DNA of 64,000 bases from Sorghum bicolor (lineage: Eukaryota > Streptophyta > Magnoliopsida > Poales > Poaceae): contig NC_012871.2 of assembly GCF_000003195.3 (NCBI RefSeq), forward strand, positions 793,997-857,996, read 5' to 3'. A program made the translations under genes and the position numbers. The notes under the pieces are model-generated. The model saw only the letters and a program-made list of their open reading frames with translations, had not been told where the DNA came from and ran no database searches. Position 1 is the stretch's first letter; each line of letters opens with the position of its first letter. This document shows, piece by piece, positions 12,387-24,545 of this stretch.

Positions 12387-12600
12387 CTGGAGGCGGAGGA
12401 GGAGGCGGCGGAGGAGAGGGCGACAGGATCGAGCTCTGGAGGCGAACTGCGTCGCAGAGGAGCGCCGGCCGCGCAAGGAGGAGGTGGCAGAGGGCAGCGT
12501 GGGAGGGACGGCGCCGACGAGAACGAGATCCGCGAGGACCAAACAACAACAGAGGGCGGTGACGAGATCCGATGCGCGAGCGCGAGGTGCAGTCGGCACC
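12387..12600 (-). other. PTEN2: PTEN2 5'UTR exon (right edge approximate)
   Basis: On the minus strand a strong donor, CCAG|GTAAGA, ends an exon at 12387. The matching acceptor, ACAG|TC ATG, lies just before the PTEN2 start (intron 11391-12386). The exon is GC-rich and purine/pyrimidine-skewed, as grass leader exons often are. The transcription start is not visible, so the right edge is a guess. Frames here are open by composition only. Confidence 0.55.
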
Positions 12601-14514
12601 GCACCGGGGGGACCCTCCCTGAGCGGCTACGCGACTGACGTCTGGGCCCTCGCACCACCGGCCCGGGCCAAGCGGCAAGGTGGAGCCATGCACCAAACAT
12701 GCGCCAGGAGGCTTACCAGCACGATCCAAGCGGAAGTGGAGACCGGTTATTTATTTATTTATTTATTTATAAAATTTGGTTCCTAGAACATAATAATCGA
12801 TTGGTTCTAAAAAAAATTATAAAAAGCCGAGCATTTCAGTTCTCAATTATTTTTGGTTTGGTTCTAGTTTTGTTCGAGCTAACCGAATTTTTTTAGCAAA
12901 GGTTAATACAACAAATATATATATATATATATATGTTTTAAAGCAAATATAGACAACACCACCTCTGATTTAAATAATAATAAATGATAAGAGAACAATA
13001 GCAATATAGTAATATAAATACATAGTAATTTAGTATGAGACATCACACAAAAATTAAACTTTGCCTTACAAAATACTACTCTCTCCATCCTAAATTGTAA
13101 ATCATTCTAAGAATGTTGGAGAGTTAAAGCATTTCAAATTTGATCAAAATTATAGAGAAAATTACAAAGATTCATAACATCAAATAAGTATAATATGAAA
13201 ATCTAATTAACGAACAATGTAATGATACTAAGTTGACACCATAAATATTGTTATTTTACCAAATTTCATATAAATTTGGTCAAACTTGAGATAGTTTGAC
13301 TCTCTAAGATTCTTAGAATGACTTATAGTTTGGCATAGAGGAAGTAGTAAGTAAAGTAAAATTTATAAATTCGGTTCTTTCGGCCGAATTGTTCTTGGTT
13401 ATTTCGATTGCACGGTTGCAATTAATTATAACCACCGTGACCAGAGAGAGTGGAGACCTACGGCAAGCACATACATATATACATACAAGGTATACACCTA
13501 CACAAACAGTACACCAGCCTACAATAGATCATCAAATGGTCAGTGTGATGTTGTTGGTCATGTGCAAATATATATAAAAAAATAATGATTTCATACTTGA
13601 AAAAATATTTTACCTTATTATGGAAAATTATTAATACTAGTAAGCAGCGCAGCAAGGGCCCATAGGTCTCTATTATAGGCTGTACTGTTGCATTCAGCAC
13701 TAGGGATAAAAAAAGTAATTTCATGTACAGTACAAGTTAACTCCGTTAGACCACCAAACTAACGAAAAGGCCAAGAAATTAAACGAAATTCGAGAAGACC
13801 AAAAAATTAATCGAAATTTGTTTTAGAGCAAGGTAGGAAAGTTCAAACTAGATTTATGTATCTATCCAATGATACTAATTTTGTATCATAAATATTAATA
13901 TTTTTTAATATATATTTAATTAAAGTTGTTTTTCGAAAAACAAAAACGATAAACATTTAGAGACGGAGAGAACAGTTAGCAGCAACAGCAAACTACTGCG
14001 ACAGAAAACTACTGCCTACTGTTGTCTATTGCAGCCTGGTCTTAGTCTTTTACTGGTAGCGAGCTCCTTTCTTCCCCGGAAACTACACATGAATGGAATG
14101 AAGCTTAGTAGCTGTATATTATCAAGCACTATATGAACTAAAAAAAAAATGCTTAGCACAAGTACAGATACAACGTCAGCGAGCGGGACAATTAAACGAA
14201 ACATAGGGTAACTGTTATACAGGCAAAAGAACAATTTAACAAAAGGAATAGCTTCATTCCCATTGAATCAGATCAGAAGCCGGAGCACAACCCGTTTGTC
14301 AGTTTTGCCAAAGCCCGATGGGAATTACAAACAGGACAGAGGCAGAGCAAGAAAAGGAGTGCTCCAAATTAATGGCATCTAAATAAAAAGCTATCTTCCT
14401 TTCCTTTCTGCTTCTATGTACCCTAAACGACTTTAAACCTAAAACTCAGCCCTAACTGAAGTCAGCTGCTATAGGTTTCCCTAGAATGTACAAAAGCACC
14501 AAGACCAGTCATCA
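12601..14514. other. PTEN2 promoter side and SCC2 3' side
   Basis: Intergenic. It contains a (TTTA)n run at about 12748-12768, a (TA)n run at about 12915-12933 and a Stowaway MITE at 13079-13344 (listed separately). The part left of 14515 should be the SCC2 3'UTR. I see no gene. Confidence 0.5.
13079..13344. mobile_element. Stowaway-like MITE
   Basis: Ends CTCTCTCCATCC on the left and its inverted counterpart GGCATAGAGGAAG on the right, flanked by TA on both sides. Internal arms are also complementary (around 'attctaagaatg' and 'attcttagaatg'). About 266 bp, typical for Stowaway. Confidence 0.75.
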
Positions 14515-17500
14515 TCATACTTGGACTCTCTGCCTTGTCACACGGCCACCCCCACTGAAGTCGAGCATTCTTGGGCCCCCAGTCCAGTCATCATCATCAG
14601 CATCATCAGAATCGTCACCCCGTGCACCACCACGGGCTTTTGTAACACTCGGGGCAGCCGTTCTCCTGACTCTCGTCGTACTTCTTGGGGTTGGGTTCGC
14701 CGCACTTCTTGGAGTTGGGCGCTTCCTAGTCTGGACTGAAGGGATGAACACAGCAAAGTCCATGGAATCTTCGCGGAGCGCTGTCTTGAAATCCTGAGCA
14801 TCATGTCCACCAAACCACATCGGCGTCAACCGTGAACAGGGTAGGATATATCTTTCAAACAAAAAAGAGAGTAGCACATGCCAGATACCAAACCATAAAC
14901 TATACAGTTTTGTTTTGCCAAGGAATCTTAAGTTTACTATTTAGTACCTGGTAAACAGAAGCTACATCCTGCAGGCAGCTCGGCAGACTGATGTTAGTGT
15001 TGCCAATATTAAAAGGAACATTCTGCCTGGAGAATGCTTCTCCAGATTTAGGAGGCTCCTTTAGAGAAAATGCCTGCATTAAAACACAAACAGACCATGT
15101 CTCATGTAAATGCACCAATAATAGCAGTACCAATCTCCAAACAAAGAGGAAACCATACCTGACAGCGGGCATCATCTAAACTATAAACAACTTTCAAATG
15201 TCTCTTCAATTTCAGTAGTAGCTGGAGGGCTATTGCATCATGGCAATCTCCCTGGGAAAAATAAAAGAAAAAAAGATAGTGAAAATTATAAGATGAAAAA
15301 GGTTTGAGGGGCAGCAGCCTCCCTGATGGATCAATTGAAATAGTGGACCCTACCACCCAGAACTTCTCTAACACACCTGAACTTTGGTCATGTCCACATC
15401 CACCTGCACTTTGGCCACGTCCACATCCACCTGCACTTTGGCCATGTCCACGTTAGAAGTACTGCAAGGATTGTTGTCATTCACCCTTTCACGGACATAT
15501 CCCACACTATCGTAATATCCGCCAGGCTCTTGCATGACAACATGACTCTCTCTTGGCAATGTTGGCACACCCGCCGTATCTTGCGGTTGAGACATAGAAG
15601 TCCACCTTTTCAAATTGCCCTCAACTCCTCCAGCTCTAAGGTGAATAACTCGATTTATATCATAGATCAAGTAAAGTGGTTCATCGGAGCATGTGAAAGG
15701 CAGGGAGGCAAGAACTTCAGCGCAGTAACTGCAATATGTAGACAAAATGACAGTCAATACCTCATCAAAGAATAGAGCGTCAACAAGTGTATTTTTACTT
15801 AAATTACTTACACAAGAAAGCTAACTGTGCTGCGACTCCGGCTATCAGACTCGAATTTCCGAACTATCGAGTGGACAAATTTGTTTCTGGAATTTCGATT
15901 TGAACGGATAAGACGGTATATTCTAGATATGCCAGGTTTGACAAATGCAATTGGATTTGATTTTATGTTTGCTGCCATCTTATGGTTGCTGACTATGGAT
16001 TCAAAGAATTTAAATGACATTTGTAGTCCATCACCCAAGCGGCTTTCAAAAAATGAAGGGTACCTGCAAACAAATTTGAACTGATCAGATAGTGTTTTAT
16101 TCCAAATATAATAAAACAAATAAGTATGGGAAGTTGGGCCAACTTACTTTTCATTCATATTCATCAGTAGATGATGAGCCAACTTCGAGTTCCCCTCCAT
16201 TGGGTCCATTTCAAGTGCTATAAGGTGAGGAACGCAGGTAATAGGGTGAACTAAACCCTGGCGAAGTACAACTTCAACGATCTACAAGAAGAAGCATAAC
16301 TTATTTCTATTGTAAAATGATAAGATGAAGTGTGAAATGAAATATAATGCCTGCTTAATTCACCTTAAGTGCACTCTGGCGAACTTGATCATTTGTATCC
16401 AAGCACCTATCAAGAATAGAACTCCAATACAACTGGATAATACCACCACATATGTTGGTGTCTCCAGCACCAGCAGCAACAGGCACTTCACTTCCGCCAT
16501 TTATTTCACACTGTACAGGAGGTTTCGCAGTACTCTCAGCAGTAAGTTGGCTTTCAGCATCTCTGAGATACTCATATAGGTTTTGAAGTCCTTGAATCTG
16601 AACAGGTGGATTAATTTACTCAAATTTTCAAACAGAAAATAACTACCAAAAGAAGATGCAATTACAAAATGACATACCTTTAATCTATAATCAACCCCAG
16701 AAGATAGTGCTGTCTCTATGAGTTTCAACATATCCCTTTGTAGCATAAATTCAGGCTTCGCAATAAGTATGTACCCCAAAGTCTGAATGTACAAGGGGAA
16801 ATTGGCATCTTATAGGGAACAGTTCATACAAAAATAAAATAAAATAAAATAAAATTTGCAACCCTGTAACAACCAAAGCAACAGCTATGTACGGAGTAGA
16901 CAGGTGACTTGCTATGCATTGTCATCTATGCTAGCTCAAGTTGCTATGGGTCTCAAATAAATAATGTCACAAGTTCAAAACTTTAACTTGACTAATCACC
17001 ATGCACAGCACAGATATCAGGAGATTGTAAACAAGATCCAAAGTGAGCAGCCACTCACAGAGAATCACACAATAAACTACAGCTAGGCACAGATGATCCC
17101 ACCCATTACCAAGCGGATATTTTGTCTTAATGAATTACAAGTGGTCACACACACCTGCAAAGCTCGAACCTTCAAGCTGAAGTCATCCCTGAGAAGATAT
17201 TTTCTCTGGAGCAAGTTGATAATCTTGGGAAAATCTAGCTGATTCTCAGATGTTAGCATCAATTGATAACCATACCGAAGGAGGAGTCCAAGACAAAACA
17301 GTGATCGACCCAACAGCTGAGTTCCAGAATGAATACAATCAGATAAACATAGCAAAGCTGCATGTTTGAAACACAGAGAGAGATCGCAAGCATACAGAGC
17401 TTGGTAGAGAGAGAAACAGTGATTTTCATGCCCAATACATATACAAGATAAATAATAAATGTACTTCTACAGTTTTCATCAATTGCACATAGTAGATAAA

Positions 17501-20500
17501 TGGAATAATTATAGGCCTCATATTCTCATAATACAAAAAAAATACTATGTGAAAATAAGTTTCATTTTTACCATATATTTACGTAAGATTGCAGCTCACT
17601 CAATGAATCAAAAAATGGAATACCTGACTATCTGAATTAGCTCCAGACAGATGCTTGTAGAAAATATTAACAAGGTTTTCCAGTAATCCTGGACCTCTAC
17701 CTGCTGACTTGCTCAGAGCACAAAGGCACCTGTAAAAAGGCAAGAGAGAAATAAACAAGAATGTTTCAAGGCAAGTCTGGCAAGAATGCAAGATGATCAG
17801 AGAAAAAAAAACACATGAGTTCAATGATCAATGATAGAATCAACTGATGCTGCTAAAACTGCATCTAGAACTAATTACCACAAGATCAGTCCCCCCCAAT
17901 ACAGGAATAATGATTAATATACGAATAAGATATTCAATAACTAACTAGTAACTATGCTTAAATGTTTGCAAATGCTCAACATAATGACATATAGACACCA
18001 TAGTTAACACTGCATTAGTTTTCTTTGAAACTTTCCGCAATTTGTTGCTCATTTTTAGCTTAGATAGAAATATGACAAGCCTATCCTGATAGTGATCACT
18101 GATCAATTACTTATTTCAAAAGAGAAAATATTGTTTTTAGGAAAAACTTAGATAAGAAATATGGAAGTTGTTAAGACTTAAGAGAGAGTAGGGAGATGAA
18201 ATAACAAGTTAAGTGATGCTGCAGAAGCATACATAAAAAGTATACAAATAATTTTTAAAAAAATCAGAACGATAAATACCATCTAAATTACATCAATACC
18301 ATATGAACTCATGAAATGTTTCTCAACTCCAAATAGAACATAGGGAGAAACAATGCTTATCAAACAATAATTAGGGAGGGAAGGGGGGAATGCATTTACT
18401 TGATACAAGCATGTACAACTGTCAAATACGAATGGCGAACTATCATATTTTTCAGATCCTTCTCAAGTTCTTCAACAACATTTTGTGGCGGCTTCCTTAT
18501 GAGTGGAAGAACAGCATCAATCACAAAAATAATACTTTCAAGCAACTGGGCAGCTGATTTATTGTCAACCTGTAGATATAAATGATCAGGAGCAAATGGA
18601 ATTGTATTGGTAGGGGAGAAATAAATGACAAACTATGATTGATAATCATAGACATTAATGAACTTGCATTCAGTTCCAAATAAGATAGCTCAGATATGTA
18701 GTTGTGCACAGAACTAACTGAAATTATTAAATTTACTTTTGCTGTAATTTGACTGTAGCAGCAAAGTACTATACAAACTCACACTGCACAAATGTTTTGT
18801 TGATCACAATCACATCAACAAGAATATAGCTACTTCACAAAAATAATCAAAACTTTAGCTCAGTTGTTTACAGTATATGTGTAGTCAAAAACCAACCACA
18901 AAACACCAGAATTTTCGAACATATAGGCATATAGGTTCATGTCTACAGCACAATTAGGAGAGGAGCGTGATAAACAGTATGATGTATGAATGTGCATCAA
19001 TGAAACCCTAGGTTGTCATAAATAAAGCGACAATAGTGTTCTTGCCCCTGTTTTTTTGAAAGCAATGGCAGGAGCTCTGCCTTTCGATTAACATGAGAAA
19101 AAGAGTTTGTGTACAAGCAAAACAGGTTGGCAATCAGGCCACTGAAGCAAAAACACACACAGAGGAACACCCTCTAAAAGCTAGGCATGAGTGAAAGCTC
19201 TCTTTCTTTGCTCGATGTCGGTGTTCTTTGCCACCTGCTGGGTGAGATTTAATTTTTTATTCATGCTCTTTCAGACTTCTAAAATTATTTTTTTTGTCAA
19301 AGTTTGCTCAAATTTGAAATGTATGCATATTTTGTCGAGATTCGTCATCAAAATTGTTTTATTATCTATAAAATGCTCTAAATGTCATTTTTAGAGGCAA
19401 AATGACATAGTAATCAAAGTAGGGGCAATTCGTATGAACCAACTAGTCTTTTAATAGCTGAGTTGACACTGTCAATTGGACTTCATGGAATAGGGGTAAA
19501 CGCTGCCTTCAGTTCAAAAAAACAGGGGTGAAATCATAAAGTTAGCAAAATGAGGGTAATAATTGGGATTGACAACAGGGGCAAGAACACAAGGACCTCT
19601 ATTCTGATAGGAGATGACAACCTAAACTTCGACTGATGCAATCCATGCTCACCTGAATATTAAGGTATGGTTGTAGTGTCACAACAAACTTAGAAGGATC
19701 AGTTACTGGAATGCATAGTGTGGGATCAACAATACAAAATGCTTGCAAGGCAACAATATAAGGAAGTGCATGGATTTCCATCTCATTAGCAGCTCCCTCC
19801 TCAACCTTCAAGAAAGAGATGTGCGGGAATTAATCTCAAATTATCAATTACACAAACTATTCACTATCAGATTGGGTTAGAGAGTACCTGCAATACTCTT
19901 TCTAATAAGCGTTTGCATATCAATTCACAACGCTTCCGAATTGATGCCACCATGGATGAGTTAATCCCTGCAGCCTTGGTTGACTGAGGGAGGAAATCAA
20001 GAGTCAAGTTACGTTTTATGATGGTAATCAGGGGTTGGTGATTGGGCATCTTCCTCAACATGTCAACAATTTGCTCAGTCTTTTTAGCTATCTCCATTGG
20101 AACTGAACTTCCATCAGCAACCAAGTGCTTATGACTCCCAGTTGGTTCTTCAAACCATAGCTCATAAAATGTTTTACATACAAGATCCTACAGAAGTAAT
20201 GAAGATAGTTTAAGTTAACTGAATTGGTAATCGAAAGAAACATAAATACTGCAGGCTCAACAATGTTGCATGTTCTTCTGTAATCTGTAATATCATAAAC
20301 TATGTTCAGTGTTATCCAATATGGCAATATGGCATCAAGGAGAAACCACAAAAACAATTGACCAGACTAATAGTGTGCACCTTCAAGATTGGTGTCATAA
20401 ATTATGTGCATTAACAACTTCCTCTTTCCTTTTGTATATTATCTAAATTTCCCAGATGAGGATATTTTGTTATTTGGAAAAGCAAAAGATGCAAGGGAGT

Positions 20501-23500
20501 TTCCCAATTAACATGTAAATATTTTAAGTAACTACACTATCTTCACTAACGCCTGAGAGCAAATATTTAAGCACACACCTAAGAATCAACCTATTGCAAA
20601 ATAAAATTCAAACAATAGGCAATGAAAGAAAACAAAACGTTTGCAATCACATATGAATCTACTAAGATAATATATTTTCATGACATCAGTCAATTGTTTT
20701 TCATATCAGGCTATCAGCTCACCTGTACACTGGACTCCTCATCATTAACACGAGAAATTATCTCCACAAAGGCATGAGTTGTGTCTGTGTTCGGATTTGA
20801 AGCACAAAGATCCCTTATAATTTTGATTGCACGCTTGCGAACGCTGACTCCAGTGTCCTTTATTCGCTCAGCAACTTTTTCTATATACTGTGATGGGAAG
20901 ATGCATAGTAAACCATATCGATGCCCACAGATATGTCATAAGGTAACTTGATATGTCACATGTCTACTGACCTTCAGGCCCACATCAGGATGTGAAGCAA
21001 TATGCCTCCCAACAAGTTCAAGGGCAGCTTCACGAACAGAAATAGCCGAATCACAAAACCTCCCTTCAACAGCAGATTGGACACGTTTGTCACCCAAGAC
21101 CTCAGGGTCAGCTTCAACTATACTGCTGACCTACAGAGAAGTTTAAGTCCTAGATACTGATGAATGACGTCTAAATGAGAAAGATGCAAAACATATAGTT
21201 TCATGGGTTACACAAATACTTTCATAGGTTACACATGTACTCACCGCACGTAAGGCTTTTGCTCTTATTACAGGAGAATTTTCTCTCAAGCTAGCCTGAA
21301 AAGCATTGGGAATTAACTCTAGAACATATAGATTAAACTAAAGTATCTGGAAGCAACCACATACCAAAAGAAGGGCAAGAATTTTATCAAAACCCCTACA
21401 AAATGAGTTCTTCTGACCAAGTGCCAAGCAAATTTTCTTTGCTGAATCTCTGGAAATTGCCAGACCATTGCCAGAATCTCGCAGAATCTCCTTGGATTTT
21501 AATCTAGCGAGATAGTAGATAATCTCCTGAGAATGTTGGTCCTCTTTGTTCCAGATGCACAGATAGAACCTGCATACAAAGTGGTTATAATTCTCCAAAG
21601 AAACTTGCACAACGAAACATTCCATGCAACATACCATCGAGTAAACAGGTTCCCATCATCTTGTGGACCAGCTTCTTGGAGATAACTCAGTAGTATTTGT
21701 CGAACAATATCCACTGCTGGCACCTCAGCTGATTTAGCAGATTTCTTACTAGCAGAGGCAGCAGTTTTTTTGCCATTTTCTTTAATTTGTGACTGGCAGT
21801 ATGACTGTAGCACATTGAGCTGTTGTTTGCAAAAACACAAGGGGCAGACACTATCACGCTGTAAGTTATCCTGACTACCAGCCCCCATACAATCTGAATG
21901 GAAACATCTTCCGCATTCATTACAGGCTATATTTATACCTCTTCCACCAAGACAAACACAGCACTTGTTTTTCAAGATTTTTGAACCATCACTACCTGCA
22001 TCAGTGAGATCTTGCAATATCCAAAGCTTCTCCTCACTACAGATGACAGAATCACGCTTCAGTCTTGATGCAATACCACCAAGAAGATCAATAGCAAAGC
22101 ACCGAGCATTAGTATCCTTAGATTTCAATCCAGCATTCTGAAGCAGCAACACACAGAGAACCTGTACATATATAAAACAGTATTTGAGGACCCTGCAATA
22201 CACTTAACAAAGTAATTAAACCAGTAATATTAAGGGTGTGATTGCTTAGATGGCCCAGCATGGCCTGAAGGTGGATCGTAACCATGCCGAGCATGACCAG
22301 CCTGTGGGCATGCAAGCAGGCTTGTTTGGTTTGCTTGCTTCACTCGGGCCAGGGTAGATTGGGTAGTTGATTGGTTGCTTGAATGTGGGCCAGCTTTAGC
22401 TACCAATTACCTACCTACACTTGCAGGCTGCACCGCACCAACCAGGCCCACATGAAACAGATTTCAATCTAGTTTCCGCAGAGCCAGGCCCATATACGCC
22501 TCGTACACCCTCCCCCACCCACCCATACACCAAGGCATCCCCCGGCCAACCAAACATCCCTATCCTACATCACGGTAGCCAGGCTGGGCTGGATTCACCC
22601 AACCAATCATGCCCTAAGTTTCAAGAATCAGTAATACTAATGCCGGCTCATGCCTATATTTAAGGTCACAGATATAGCAACAGCACTAATGAGCAAAGTT
22701 ACCTCAAGAATAGAAGCAGCAGCTGGATACTCCGGCAAGTTTAGTATCGTTAGGAAATCCTGAACAAGATTATCTATTATTCCTTTGGTTTCCGACATAT
22801 CTTGAGATTTAGCAGAAGTAAAACGTTGAAGGACATCAGTCCAAAAACGGCAACAAGCATCTGTTGCCACTTCATGGCATTTAATTGGATAATAATCAGC
22901 ATCACTGGAGGCATCAACGATACTGGTCCAATCAACTGTTCCTTTTAATCTATCGGGAACAATTGCACTAAACTGAACCAGGTGAACTAACAGTGCTGTT
23001 ATCATCTGGATTTGCTTTTGGTCTTCATCTGCTAGATGGTAGGTTCTAACGGCATTTTTGGAAAACTGCAACTTGCGAAGAAGGTGAAGTGTTTCATCAA
23101 CCAAGTAACTCCTGTGCTGTGTGTATGATGAAAACACCTGTGCAAGGATTTGAATGTGAGCAAATTCTTTGAAAACTGAATGTGCAGAAAAAAATTGAGC
23201 AAATAGGCAGAAAATTACCATACAAATCACCCCAATCGCTTTCAATTGTAATAGCTCCATATTATCCACCAAGAATGTAGTAAAGCATGTTTTCGCTAAC
23301 TGCAGAATACAACTATCTGACAAGCGAACTGTTGTGAGCAGTTCCTTAAGAAAGCCCAATATCAAGCATAGTTTCTGCATAGCAGAATAAACAGAAGCAG
23401 AAACTCTGACACAGAAAAAGAAAGTAGAATAGTATTAGTGCCCAGTAGTGCCCCAAACCAGAAACAACAAAATATTTTAAGTGCATTGATCATGTACCTG

Positions 23501-23608
23501 TTTGAAGATTTCCTCATGCTCAAATTAGTAGCAGTACGTCTCCTTTTGCTAACTTGTACATTTTCCAAATCATCTTCGTCATCATCTCCTAGTTGAACAA
23601 AAGAGAAA

Positions 23609-23688
<80 letters not shown>

Positions 23689-24514
23689 AATGTGTGATGT
23701 ACAAGTTGATTCCAAAAGGCAAGTTTATTCATCACTAGTGATCATCATAGCTACTCCATCCGTCCTGAAATATAAGGGTAGGTTTGTCCTAAGTCAAACT
23801 ATCCTGAGTTTGACCAAGTTTATAGAGAAGAGTTCTGGCATCTACACATCAAAGAGGTAAACTATGAAACTGCATTTAACAAGGTTACAAAAGGAACTTG
23901 GCGCTCTCTAGGTGGTGACCCACCCAGGCGCACCTAGGTGAGCCTAGGCATTTTCTAGGCGTTAGTGTATACACACATATATGTTTTAAAAAGAAAAGGA
24001 AATAAGAGATAAGTGGACTTTATTGAAGAGAAAGTCCTGTTACGCACCGACAAAGCTGGCCAAAAGAAGCCCAACAGCAGTATTTTCAGCCCAAGTCCAA
24101 CACATTCATATATATAGTGTGTAACCCTAACAGCCAATGCTTCTCTCCCATCCCCAGCCGCCAGTCGCTGCTCATCCGCCTCTCTTCCCGACACTTCTCT
24201 TCTCTCGCCCGATGCTACCCTCCCGAAGTCCTGAACTCCCACTGCTTCTACACCGAAGTCCCGCCCAATGGTTCTACTGCCTCCGACGGCGGCAGCTCTT
24301 CCCCTCACCCTTCCTTCTCCTCCCCCATGGCGGTGCTGGCTTGCTCCCATCCCGCTGCTGCTGCCTGCTGCATCTCGTTTTCTTCCTCCTCCTCCCCGAC
24401 CGGCGACCTCTGCCCGACGTCCCTTCCAACCCCAACACCGCCAACATCCCTGCCTTAGGTGGATCTGCGCGCATACCGCCGCCGACAGGCTGACGCTGCC
24501 TAGGGTACCGCCTA

Positions 24515-24545
<31 letters not shown>

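Noticed and set aside
12340..12786. Frames on both strands rich in Arg at the PTEN2 5' end
   Set aside because: GC-rich leader exon and promoter; no conserved protein, and a strong minus-strand donor shows it is a 5'UTR exon.
22421..22663. 80-codon + frame near 22.5 kb
   Set aside because: Mostly inside the Tourist-like MITE in an SCC2 intron; no conserved motif.
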